DNA of 64,000 nucleotides from Pyrocephalus nanus (lineage: Eukaryota; Chordata; Aves; Passeriformes; Tyrannidae), in assembly GCA_038380795.1 (NCBI GenBank), contig CM076270.1, positions 21,220,001-21,284,000 of the forward strand, given 5' to 3'. A program made the position numbers and the translations under genes. Each line of letters opens with the position of its first letter. Position 1 is the first letter of the stretch. The notes under the pieces are model-generated. The model saw nothing but the letters and a program-made list of their open reading frames with translations. It did no database searches and had not been told where the DNA came from. This document shows positions 25,301-37,300 of this stretch, piece by piece.

Positions 25301-28300
25301 CAGTTTTCTGTCACCACGTAGTTACTCAGGAATGATGAGCTCTCAACTTCATCTCTCTGGGTAACCTGGAGTTTCCTGACCAGCAGGAGTTTACCTGCAA
25401 TTGGGATGCCACTGACATTACTGTGAGGTGGTTGGATCCCCAGACAGTGCTGTGAAAAAAACACTTTTAGGCAAACTTTGGGTTTAACAATTCTTATGTG
25501 TTTGTTAGTTTTACTGCTTTTGCTACATTTCACCTAAACAATCCTGGAACAGCTGATAAACATAGTCACTTGAAAGTCAAGCTCTTGAAAGTGCCATATA
25601 TTACACTGCACAAGAGCATGTAAAACTATTCAGGCACATAAGTAACTACATAATGTCAGAATACAAAAGTAATTGGTCCCTAAAATTGGACCCTAAATTG
25701 GTCCCGTGTGCAAGTTGATAAAATGTTGAATTGTAATGGAATTTTGTAAGAGCTGGTAGCTGTACTCCACCCTTGAAGAAAGAGTGCCAGTGAGGCTTTC
25801 ACAACTGAGACCAGCTGTGAATCATTTAAGGTGAAGTTTAAATTGGCAACCTTTTGTATTTCACTAGATCTACCAGGTATAACCGTTTCCCAATTTTAGG
25901 TGTTAGTGACAAACCAGGTCAATGTGACAGTACTTTTTTTCCTGCTACCAGGAGACTGGCCCCAAATTTCCTTCTTTGAGCCCATTATAAGACAGTCAAC
26001 TCCCTTGCAGTTTTTGTCCAAAGGCTTCTTTTAAAGGCAGAGTGAATGTGCTAGGGTGTTGGTTGGTTGTACTTCTGGAAGCACGAGATCTTGTTCTGGT
26101 TTTATGTTTCTGAAGCCTGAATTGAGATGGAGCCCTCCCTCCTTATATATACATATAACTTTTTCTAGGGAGCTGTCCATGTTGTCTCTTCCCTCTCCCT
26201 ATCTCCTACTGACCCTTGCCATGATATGTGTGCTGTGATGCTTGTGGTGGGCTGGAGACCTGCCTCCTAGATTTGCTGCTCCCATCGTGGACCTGGGACA
26301 ACCTGAGTGTTTGAGCATCCCACCAGCTCAGTGTGACCTTGAATGTCCCATTGAACCCGACTAAGCCCTTGGAAAACATGTGAAGTTCCACATGTGGAGC
26401 CAGCTCAAGGTTGATGTATTTCCTGGAAAACAATAACCATGCTGGAAATGGCAGATCCTTGAGTTTCCACAGCCGCACGCCCTCTCCCATGAGGCATGTG
26501 TGCCATTGGCATATCTGCATGCAGGGAGCAGCCAGGTGGTTCAGGGAGGGATGGGGAGCAGGATAGAATCAGGGGGTGGCTTAGGCACCCCCCAGGCTGG
26601 GGGTGCCTGGAGCTCCTCTGCTCTACAGAGCTTCCTCCACACGGGTTGCTGCCAGGGCAAAAGGCCAACAGTGCTGCTCAGTGACTTTCATGGTGTATTT
26701 TCCTGATGCCAGACCTCAGTTCTTGGCATTGACTTGGGGGTGGGAGGAGTATCTCCACAAGAACGTTCTCTTCCTTGCCCTGCTCCTCTTTCCCCATGAA
26801 CCAAGTGATGCTCAAGGGACACAGCCACAGCTATTTTGTGCTGCTGTGTTTCTCTGGCCACTTGAGCTTTCTCTGGGGGATGCTGAGAACAGAAACTGTG
26901 AATGGTGCAGGCTGGATGCTTGGTTTAATTCCTGTATGGTAAATGAAAGTCACGCCTGCCTCGGCAACCACATACAATTTTGCTTCTGCTTGACTAATCT
27001 GCAAATGCCAGTTTATTAATAGCGCATCCTTCTTTTTTTTTCCCCCTGATGTTCTTGGTCACTCTTATCAGTGCACAGTGTTATGGAAAAAAACCCAAAG
27101 CAACATCGTTTTCAAACTGTGAGTTTCCTTTCTGAGAAGATGACATATGCTACTGCAGGCCAGGGTTTCTAGAGCCAGGTTATAGAGTTTCTGTTTTGGA
27201 GCCAAAACAGCAGATTCAAAGCCAGGCTGCCACACTGTGAGTCTCGAGGAAGAAGCCGCCAATGCTTTTTGACCCCCTCTCCTCTTGAATTTCATCTTGT
27301 CCTTTTAGTAGATCAATAGCATAGATAGGAGAGCTGTAAAATCAGAAGTTGAAAATAAACATGTTCTGGTTTCTCTTTGTTAGCTGAAATATTACAGAAT
27401 ACCAAAAGAGTTGCTCCTCCTGACCTTCAGGTGCCTGTGGGAGAGTCAGGTGTGTCCCCCGCTGTGTGGAGGCTGTGGCAGGGGAGGGATGATGGAGGAT
27501 GCTGACACACAGCACACCTGCAGCACTCAGCCCGTTTCCTAAATCCTGCCAGACCCGGGGTCTGGGCAGCTGCCATAGGAATGTTCCACAGGGGAAATCG
27601 TGCCCTGAGGCTCTGGTGCCATGCCTCTGCATGCAGAACTGGCTCGGCTGTGTGTCTGTCTGCCCTCTTGTGCATCTGCACTGTGGCGGTAAATCTGCTC
27701 GCAGCGCTCTTGCCTCCTGCCACGGGAGTGCTGCCTGCAGCAACTGAGAGAGGAGGGAGGGAAAACCACTGCAAATGCCAGACAGCACCTGCAGGTGAGA
27801 AAAACCTTTTCTTAGATGATTGACTCAATACCAGAGGCATGCAAATGTCAAGGAGACAGGTCACATTATGGGACTAAGATGCTCAGAGGGAAGGGAGCAG
27901 CCTCTCACTCCAGAGGGAACTCCTGCAGGTGTTGGAACAAGTGAATTGGCATCAGGATCTGTGTGGATGCTAATGCCTCAAGTTTAATTCTATGATTGTT
28001 CAGTAAAGCAAGATCTGTTAAAATGACAAAGATAGATTCACCTTGTTTACCCTGATGTAAAGGCCCAGGTGAGGAAATATTTTTGGAGATAGACCATATG
28101 TACGACTGAGAGCAAATTAAGAGGAAGCTCTCAGAAAAAGACTACAGAGGCTGTTGTGCTGCTATAGCAACTGCCAATTGCCTTTGTGTAGTAAAATGTA
28201 ATGCTCTTGACCCAAAGTGGCAATAAATCTTTGCCTTTCCTTCACCTGATGTCCTGGCTTACTGTAAATGATTGCTACCGCCCTTGCACAGCACAGGCCA

Positions 28301-31300
28301 CCCCAGCTGTACTGGTAGGCACCAGGGAGGAAAGTCTTGATTTTAAGTTGCTTGCAGTATTAATAAAAAATAATTTTGAGAGGGGAACAAGTAAGAAGTC
28401 TTTTCCCAGGTTTTTTTTTTTTTAATTGCTACTTACATTCTTTGTAAGGATTTAACTTGGAAGACTTCAGAGTCATTTTCATAGCATTTAGAAGGCGTGG
28501 ATGTGTATGAGAAAAGAGCAGGAAATTCACAGGATCCAAAACTGAATAATAGTGTCTATGGGCTTGGATTTAGACAAAAACACTGGTGTATCCAGCTTGC
28601 TGATCTGGCCCATATGTTCAGCCTGTGTGGTTACAGATGTGGGACCCTTGGGAGGGATGGCAGCTCAGGCACAGTCTGTGCCACAGCACTCTAGGTAGGC
28701 AAAAAATGTCAGCAATGCAAGGAAGAAGCAAACAGAACAATTAAGCATGGAGACGTTATTAGCTTCAAGGTTTTGCTCTTTGCCATGCCTGCAAGAGAGC
28801 GAACAGCACCTGCTTGCTCTGTGGTTGAGAGCCTGTTGCCTCTTCTCTTCAGTGTTCAGCTTTGGGCTTGGAGACCCCTTGGGTGGAAATGTACACAGGT
28901 ACAGAAGAACTTTTGGAATGGGTTTTACTTGAGATGAGCGTGGTTTGAGTCTGGCTCCTCCAGCCAGTGTGAGCAGCACGTGGGGTGCAGGCAAAGCAGA
29001 GCAGCCCCTGTGCTGGCTGGCCTTTGCCATCTTTCACCTCTCGGAGAAGCCTGCCAGTTCAGCTGGTGGGGGATGTTTTACTGCACCCACAACTGCTGCT
29101 TCTGCCAAATAATCCAGGTCACTGTGTGTAAAGGCACGTGCAGGGTACCCAGATAAGCTAAAGGCAAAGGTCTGGTGTGTCAGAGATCAACGCTTAGTCT
29201 GAGCATGCTCTGGATTCCTCTTCATGTTTTTATGGATGTTGTCTCACCTCTCCCTACTGGCTATACAATATGTGTTTTTAAAAAGTAGAAGGGTCAGAAT
29301 TTAATCTGGAATGCCAGAAAGGAGGGTGTTGTGAGGAAGCCTGGTATTTTTGCTTACCCACACCACCTCCAGCATTCAGCCTGTTTGTCACCATCAGAGG
29401 AGTCCTAGCATAGCCTTCATTTTAGAGATGACTCATTTCCTCTCCTGTAATGCTCTTACGTACCAGGGCTAATAATACTTCCACAAGTGGAAGTCATTAT
29501 TACAGAGGACTGCTGATAAACTGGCTCATCCTACCTTGCCTCTCAGATGGTATCACAAGTGGCAGCCTCAATGTTTTATGTTCTGCTGGCTGGAGAGAGT
29601 AATTTTGCTTTCTACCCCAGAATTTAATTAACTTCCAAAGATGTGCCTGCATCCATTTGGAAACTTGGTAGCATTAACCAAATAAACCCATACAGTGTTT
29701 TCTAAAAGACATTTGTTCCTTGAGCCTTTGTTTACCGTGAACGGTCTGGGGCAGGGTGTTTGCTGTCTCCCCTGTGTGTCTGTAGGAGCAGCCAGGAGTG
29801 TCACAGCTGGTGCTGATAATCAGACAGTAACGTGATTCACATGATGAGGGATAAAGGCTGCAAAGGCACCAGCAGTCACTTTTCCAGGCTCTGGTGCTGG
29901 ATGTAAGTCTGGCACTCCCTGCAGCATGTGCTTTGCTGTAGAGAAAAGGATATGACTTCTGGCTTTTTCCTGGTCCTGACATGTGAATCCCAAATCCTGA
30001 CGTCTTCCTTTCAGTGTGAAGCCATTTTTAAATGGTTGGTGGGAAAGAGAGGGATGCAATGTGGCTGCTGACAAATGTGGCAGTGGATGATGGTGTTGCT
30101 GTTGTAGCATATGGCTAACACCAGCATGGGAAGGATGTTATTTTAAGACCCCTCCTTTGCTAGTGGAAGTGTGAGAAGCAGAACAGCGAGCCGTCTCACA
30201 CAGCAACTGAGCCTTCATGGTAGACATCAGTTAACCTGATTTTTGTATTAAAAAAAAAAAAAAAAAAGGAAAAAAAGGCTTGCTTTGTTTTGAAGAGCCT
30301 TCTTTGCCTGTGTCTGGCTACACTATCTGAAGGGAGGAGGCTGGAAATAGAAAGGAAATGCATCCTTCAGGGACAGCCCAGCTGATTTTTCTCAGTCCTC
30401 GCTGGATGCTGAGAGCCTGCTGCAGGAAAGAGGGTGCTAAGGAGCAGAGGATGTCGACACAGTGGGTGCCCTGGGCATGGCTGGATGGGCTGCACCTCTT
30501 AGGGATGCTGGCCAGCTTTGCCTCTTGCCTCTGCTTCTGTTGCTGAGCTGAGAATGCAATATTTCCCCCCAGAAATAGTGTTGCTCTGCTTGGGAGCTAA
30601 TAAATGGAGCCTTTGCTTAAACCTCTGGTGTCCCAAGCAGGGAACAAAAGCCTTTTACTGGGGAGTTAGGCAGGAGAACTGGTACTTCATGTTGCTTGTC
30701 CAGTTCTCCCTCTGCTGCCTCTCTGAGGATGCTGAGGTTGTTATTTAATAACCACAGGGGTGGTGCATCCCAGAGGGTTTCCTGCAGCACCTCGTGCAGT
30801 GGGTGGAGTGGGAGCTGCTGGGAATGGGGGAGCTGGTGCCGCACACGGCTGGGAGGGACACGGCTGGGCAAGGCAGCAATTCGAAGATGGTGGTGGGAAA
30901 ATTTCTCTTATAGCTATTTTCTTTGAAGGAGAGTGGGTGTGAGGGATAGGGAGGAAACTTAAACTTCTCTGGCATGGGGTGGGAGCCAGCTGTCTGCCTC
31001 ACTGTCCTGTATTGCTGCATCTCGTCAGCCAACCCTCCTTTTGGTCCCACTTCTGATCAGGTTACCACACCGTGCAGTAAAACCACCGCTTCCTTCCCTG
31101 GCTGAGCTAATGGAAACCCCTTTAATAATTCAGCAGGCAAATTCTGCGCTTGGAGGGGTGGATTTTGCAGGAAAAAGCATAGAGATACAGGTGGTTCTTG
31201 GGTGGGCTGCATGGGGGTTGGCTGTGCTGACTGACTGCCCTGTGGCCTTTCCTGTCCCCAGATTGTGATGTACATAGGCCAGGTCTCCAAGGACATCCTC

Positions 31301-34300
31301 AAGTGGCCTCGGCCCCTCTCACCACCTGTGGTCAAGCTGGAAATGAGGACGAATGCGGAGTATGGGATGCCTTCCACCCACGCCATGGCAGCCACAGCCA
31401 TCTCCTTCTCCTTTTTCATTGCAACCATGAACCAGTACAAGGTAGGGGGTACAAAAAGAAGAGGAGAAGAGAAACAAAATGCATATCTGAAAAAAAGCAC
31501 GTGTCTGCTTCCAGCGAGCTACACAAAGCTGGCAAATCCAAAGCTATTGCCCCTTTCAGAGGAGCTCCGTATTTATTTTCACAGTTGCCTGTAGCTGGCC
31601 ACTAATAGACACAAAAAGAAATTTAGTGGAAATCTCCTTTCTTTAGCATGAAGTGTGGGCAGGCTGCACTGCCCTGCTATGGTTTGTTGAGTTCACTGTA
31701 CTTTCTCACGTGGGGTGACCATGGAGGGAAGGTGCCCAGGGCCAGCATTTTGTGCTCATTCCTTGCCCAGCAAGTCACTGCTGTACGTCAGGACAGGCCA
31801 GCCCCCAGGGAAACCAAGGAGCTCTGTGTCACCTGACTTTTGTATGAAAGGAAGAGCATCCTTGGAAATCCCCTGGCTCTAACATGTGTTAGACTAACAG
31901 CATACAACATGATTTGAGAGCCTGTTTGCCAGAGGAGTAACAGCAATTTCACTGCACTGGAGCTGTAGGCTGCTTGGGGATGTTTCGTCATTATTTTCCC
32001 TCATTATCTTTCTGAAAGGTTTATTTCCTGAAAACTCATTTCTCCATGATGATTATTTTCATTTCATTTTATGAATCCAAGCATGCATTTCCTGTACTCT
32101 AGCAATAATAACTTCCTGGCTGCATTGTACTTAAGTGTGTTTCTCAGCCCTCTCAAGTGTATTTCAGGGATAAATCCATGTAGCCAGGAGGGCTTGCAGT
32201 ACAGCCAGGGGAGTCTTGCTGTCTCAGTGTCCCTGGGTGTCCCCCCTGCAGTGCAGTGTCCCCTGTGCAGGGAGGAAGGTGGCCACTGTTCAGTGAACGG
32301 TGCTGTGTCCTGGGACTGCAACTCATAGCAATGGGGATCTCTGGGTTACACTATCTCTGGGATGATTTAACTTCCAAACCCCTCTGGTCCCAGCTGTGAA
32401 GCAGCAGGCTTTTCTCCTGCCCACAGCACAGGGACAAGTGAGCAGGTCAGTCGTGCCCAAAGCTGTGCTGCCAGTCCCCTGCTCCCTGGTCGCTGTGTGG
32501 TAACTGCTCAGAGCAACTTGACAGTAGGATGGGGACAGGAAGCCATAAAATGGGATATTTGTCATCCTTGGAAGACCAGATCCATCCCATGTGTCAGAGC
32601 TGCCAAGAAGACCTGGTCAGCAGCACCTTCTCCTCCTCCTAAATCAGCAAGTGACCAGTGGGACACACAGCTCTTCACAGGGTGCCTTGTGCTTCTTGGA
32701 AGCTGCCACGGAACAATAAAACTGCTGTCAAATAATTAAATTATTTAATTGCCTCTATTAGGACAGAAAAATCTTCCAGAACATTATGTTGCTATCTTCT
32801 CAAGCTGCCCTAATCATCAGTTACTGATCTGGACTAGCTCCCAGGCTGCCTGCTGAGGGGGGAGTGGAGTGGGTGTAAATCCTCTGAAGGCTTAGGGAAG
32901 TGAGGAAAAGGAGTGTTTTGTGAACTGGGAGTGACATCTGCAGCTGGATCTGGGCTCTCTGTTTGGTGGCTGGAATATGCTGGGTGAAAGGGTCAGAAAA
33001 GAGTTGTTATGCTTAAAATTTCTGCAGATGCATTTTTGCTCTGACCTGTGGCCACCCTGGTCAGTTGGCAGCCTCTGGCAGAAGATGGAGACTGTGTCAA
33101 ATTGGGTGAATTAATTTCATTTTTTTTTGTATTTTGGGTTGGTTTATTTTTTACGGAAAAATCTCCTCTTTGGACTGAAAGGAACCCAGCAGCCCACTCG
33201 GTTTCAGGATTTGAATGAGTAGATTAAGGGCTAATATGCTAAGCTTATTCTTTACCAAATGTAGGAGGTTTATTTTTCCTTTTTAAATGTTGATTTATTC
33301 AAATGCTTCTTTCCATCTTTGCAGGCAACTTGGAGAGGGAATTAATCAAAAACAGCTTCATAAGAAGATGATTAAACCTTTAAGTGTCACGGGGAAGAGA
33401 GGTCCTGGCTGCTCTAATAGCCGGATTGTGGTTTCAGCCCAGACATTGATTCTCCCCTCTCAGCCCACTGCTCGAGGACTATTGATCACACTTTTGCTCA
33501 GGCTCTGGGGCTGTCACAATCCCCTTGGCTGAGCTGAGGCTGCAGTGCAACGTTGGACATCACTTGTACAGGCTGTGCCTTTTCCTTTAGGTCTTTAGCA
33601 CTAACATGCTAAAGGTAGATACTGCAAGGGAACAATTCTGCAAATGCCATCTGTTTCCCAGGATTCCCCACACTGAGACTAGATTTTTGCAGAAGCAGCA
33701 CGATAGGTAATGAAATTACCTTCTAGCAGGATTGCATGTTAGCTGATGTGGGGTCTTCTCAGGTCACATTAATCTCTTTGGGAAAGTACAGCTCAGGAGC
33801 CACCTCCCAGCACGAGATCCTTAGGTCAGTCCAGCTGCTTGGTGTAATGGGTGTATTTATTTTATTTTTATTTTTTTCCCTTTTCACAGTATCCATTTGA
33901 ACTCGGCCTGGTAGCAGCGTTCGTGTTTTCGACCCTGGTGTGTCTGAGCAGGCTCTACACGGGGATGCACACGGTCCTGGTAAGGCTGTGCCTCCAGCTC
34001 TGCTTTCCTACAGCAATTCCCATCTCCCACTCTTCAAACAACGTGTGACCTGCCTTGGCCGTGCCACCACAAGGGATATAAAAGTTGTGCCACTGAATTT
34101 CAGGCTGTACATTCAGAAAAGCTGTGAGGAAACCCTCAGGCTATTGCTATTTGAGTGCACAGGGGAATGATTTACAGTGTTTGGGAGGCAGAAGCGTGCG
34201 GAGGTTGAGGAGCCGGGTGAGGTCGGGGTGGCATCTCAATTGTAGTTCTCTGTTTTGAAATTTTATTTGTGAGGAATGCACTTGGGCAACTGACGCTGCT

Positions 34301-37300
34301 CCTTAGCTAAGCCTTTTGTGCAACAGTATCACTGTTTTCAGCGAGAAATACCCTGGGCTGGTTTAGCCTGGGAGTGTCGAGGCAGGAATAGCAGGTTGGT
34401 GAGTCATGAGGGTAAACCATGGCAAGTGAGCTGCCCTTGGGGGCCCAGGGGACAGCAGGTCTCCTGTTACCATACAAGGGGCAATTATAAAAATATTATG
34501 ACAAGTTTCATGTTTTCAGCTGGAAGGAAAATAATTCTTAAAGGACTAAGATGCACAAATACTTTGTCTGAAAATAATCATAAAATATCTGTGACTTTAT
34601 ATGACAGATTGGTTGGGCACAGTTGCTTAGAGACATCAGTCCTGTTTTAGGAACAGATTTCAGTGTACCTGTGATAACACAGTAACTGGTTCCTTCCTGA
34701 AAACAGCAAGCACTATTTATCCATTATATATAGTGGTCAGGGTGGTGGTTCAGCTTCCCAAGTATGGATAGAAAATCCTGGCTACTTCCCTGCAGGAGTT
34801 TGATGTGCATTGTTGGTTGCATGTGCATAAATAATTTAATCTTTTTTATAAAGTAGTAATTATGTTTGCAATGAGACTTGGTGACTGAAAGAAAGGGAGC
34901 CCTTATGAGATTAGGGTTAGCTATAAAATATAGCTTGACCTTCCCTTTCAGGCCTAGTGGATCAAAACAATAACTTACATCGAAGCTGGAGATATCCTTT
35001 CTTGGCTAGTGACCTTAAGTCAATCAGTAAAAATTCTTTGCATACTTCTCTTGCTGGTCCATTATAGTGAAAGACCCCTCTATATTTAGATGGATTTTAG
35101 GGTAAAGAAGAAAAAGTCCTTTGTGCTTTTGACATGGTAAAAAAGGGCTTTAAAATAACCAAAAAAAAAGAAGCTCCTTAGTTGACATGTGAGCAGTGCT
35201 GCCTTTCGAAAGGGCAAATATTCTTTGCTGGGTTCTTCTTCCTGTACGTGCCATGGTGGGAATGGAGCTGGGGAAAGGCCCAAAGATCGCAGCACAAATT
35301 CATCCTCTCTCTCTGCAGCACATTGTGCCACCCACAGTGACTGGTTCTGGTGTCCCACCTGCAGTGAGTGGTTCTCTGGGGGAACAAGTGCAGTTCAGAG
35401 CCATTTCCCACACTTTGAGGGATTTTTAACTGAGGTCTTAATACAAAGGATATAATTATGTATTAACCATCATATTTTAGTAAAGTAAATGGACATATAT
35501 CCACCAACCTGGTGGAAGTGAACTTTTCCTGTTTGAGGAACCAGAAGAGGAGTGACAAGGAGGGTTGCATTGTGCTTTGCTGCAGCTGGAGCCCAGGTGT
35601 AGAAGCTTGTCTTCTGTAGTCTCAGCCCTGCAAATCAGTTTGTATTTCAGCACCAATGGTCTTGCTTTTGAATCAGGAGTGGTCTCAGAAAGCACAGTTG
35701 TGTCAGTAGAAGAGATGTTACCATTAAAGACCTTCTGGAGAGGCAGTAAGCTGGTATGAGAGCTATCTGCATCATTACAGCTGTGCCAGAATGAATACTA
35801 TGCTGAGGGAAAAGGGAATAAACACTCATTGCCTGGGCTGTTACTGGGATAACATCACCCAGCCAGAGAATGGGGTGGCAGCAATGCACTTGCACTGCAA
35901 ATTAGTTGCAACAACCCACCTTCACCACCTCAACACCAGAATGTCCCACGTGTGGAAAAACAGGGTGAAGGAAGGGCCATTTCTTTTAGGTCTTTAAATG
36001 ATGGAATATGAAGGCCTGGCAAAGAGGGAATCTGGAATTACCTGGAAAGGCCAAAGCAAAAATTTGGACACATTTTGGAACAGCGAGTCTGTAACGTTCT
36101 AGGGGTTATTTTTATGGAACAAAAAGCAATTGGAGACAATAAGACTGGAGGTTGTTTCATTTGCCTTTTTCATCAGAGAACTGTATCTTAGAAAATATCC
36201 CTTTGCGTGGCATCTTAAAACATTGGCCCAATTTTTGGTGCCTGCCTCGGTGCAGTGAACAAGCTTTCCTGTCTCAGCTGATGAAGCCAGTCCCTCCAGA
36301 GCCACAGCTGATGTGCTGAGAAGCTCACTGGTACTGCAGCTACCTTGAGTTACAAGCAATAATTCCCTGTGCTGGTCAGCACTGTGGGCAGGGTATAGGG
36401 AGGAGTCAAAAGGTCATTTTTTATGACCAAAAATAAACGTGCAGGTTGTTTCTGTAAACAAAGTCAATGGTTTTCCCTCCGAGATACACCAGTTCAGTGT
36501 TGGTGCATTTATTACTGATTACAGCCCGCTCAGGAGGGGGTGTTCATGAGCCTCTACCTTGCCCCTTTCCTGTGCTGTATGGCAGTTTTTTTAATAGTAC
36601 CATTAATCCTGAAATTATCTTCAATATTTTAAAGCTGATAAACAAACAATGTATTCACATTACTTTACACTCTGTGTAGTACAGTCCTTGGGGGGGGGGG
36701 TGAAATAAAGTAACCTTTAGGAATGGAAACCAAATGAGATATTTATGTTTAGGAGACTGGGTGGTGTTTCACACTAAATGAAAACACCAAGGTAACTCAG
36801 GCAACAGGTGACCACGTACAAGACAGAATGGGAAAAGTGTGATTTTTGCTTTGATTGGAAATATCAGGGAAGGTTCTTGAGTGCCACCATGTTTGGTGGT
36901 TTGTGCTGCTTTGGTATCCTGAGGGATTTTGTGAGTGTTTGCAATTCCAACTGTAGATTCAGTGGGAAGAGCATAGGAGGGTCTCATCTTCAGAAAGCTT
37001 TTGCAATCCTAAACCAAACTGTGCTCTATGACTTAGCAAAATAAAAAGGCAGACCAGTGCAAGAATGGCAGCTGGTGACGGTACCCATGGACCCTGATGA
37101 CAGGCAGGGAGCATCTTGACGCCCCCAGTCCTGCATCCCAGGCATCACCTGCAACTGAGGGTTTGCCTCTGTTGTTTCTCTGTATGTACCTGGAGCACAG
37201 CAAAACAATCTGAAGGAGTGCTGAGTTCAAAACCCCACAGTGGCCTGTTCTTAGGGCAGCAAAGCAAACTGGCAGCTCTCCATCTCAAATCGATGGGAAT

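Larger units (their letters stand above)
21141..31261 (+). other. SGPP2: SGPP2 intron 2
   Basis: The 10.1-kb intron is bounded by GTAAGTATT and CCTGTCCCCAG. It contains two CR1 copies in opposite orientation (22437-22785 and 23050-23180), a GTTT simple repeat (24675-24701), a T tract with an acceptor-like end (24839-24862), a 23-bp minisatellite (25027-25184), a hairpin (29470-29502) and an A run (30250-30267). No additional exon or RNA gene is recognised in the rest. Confidence 0.9.
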
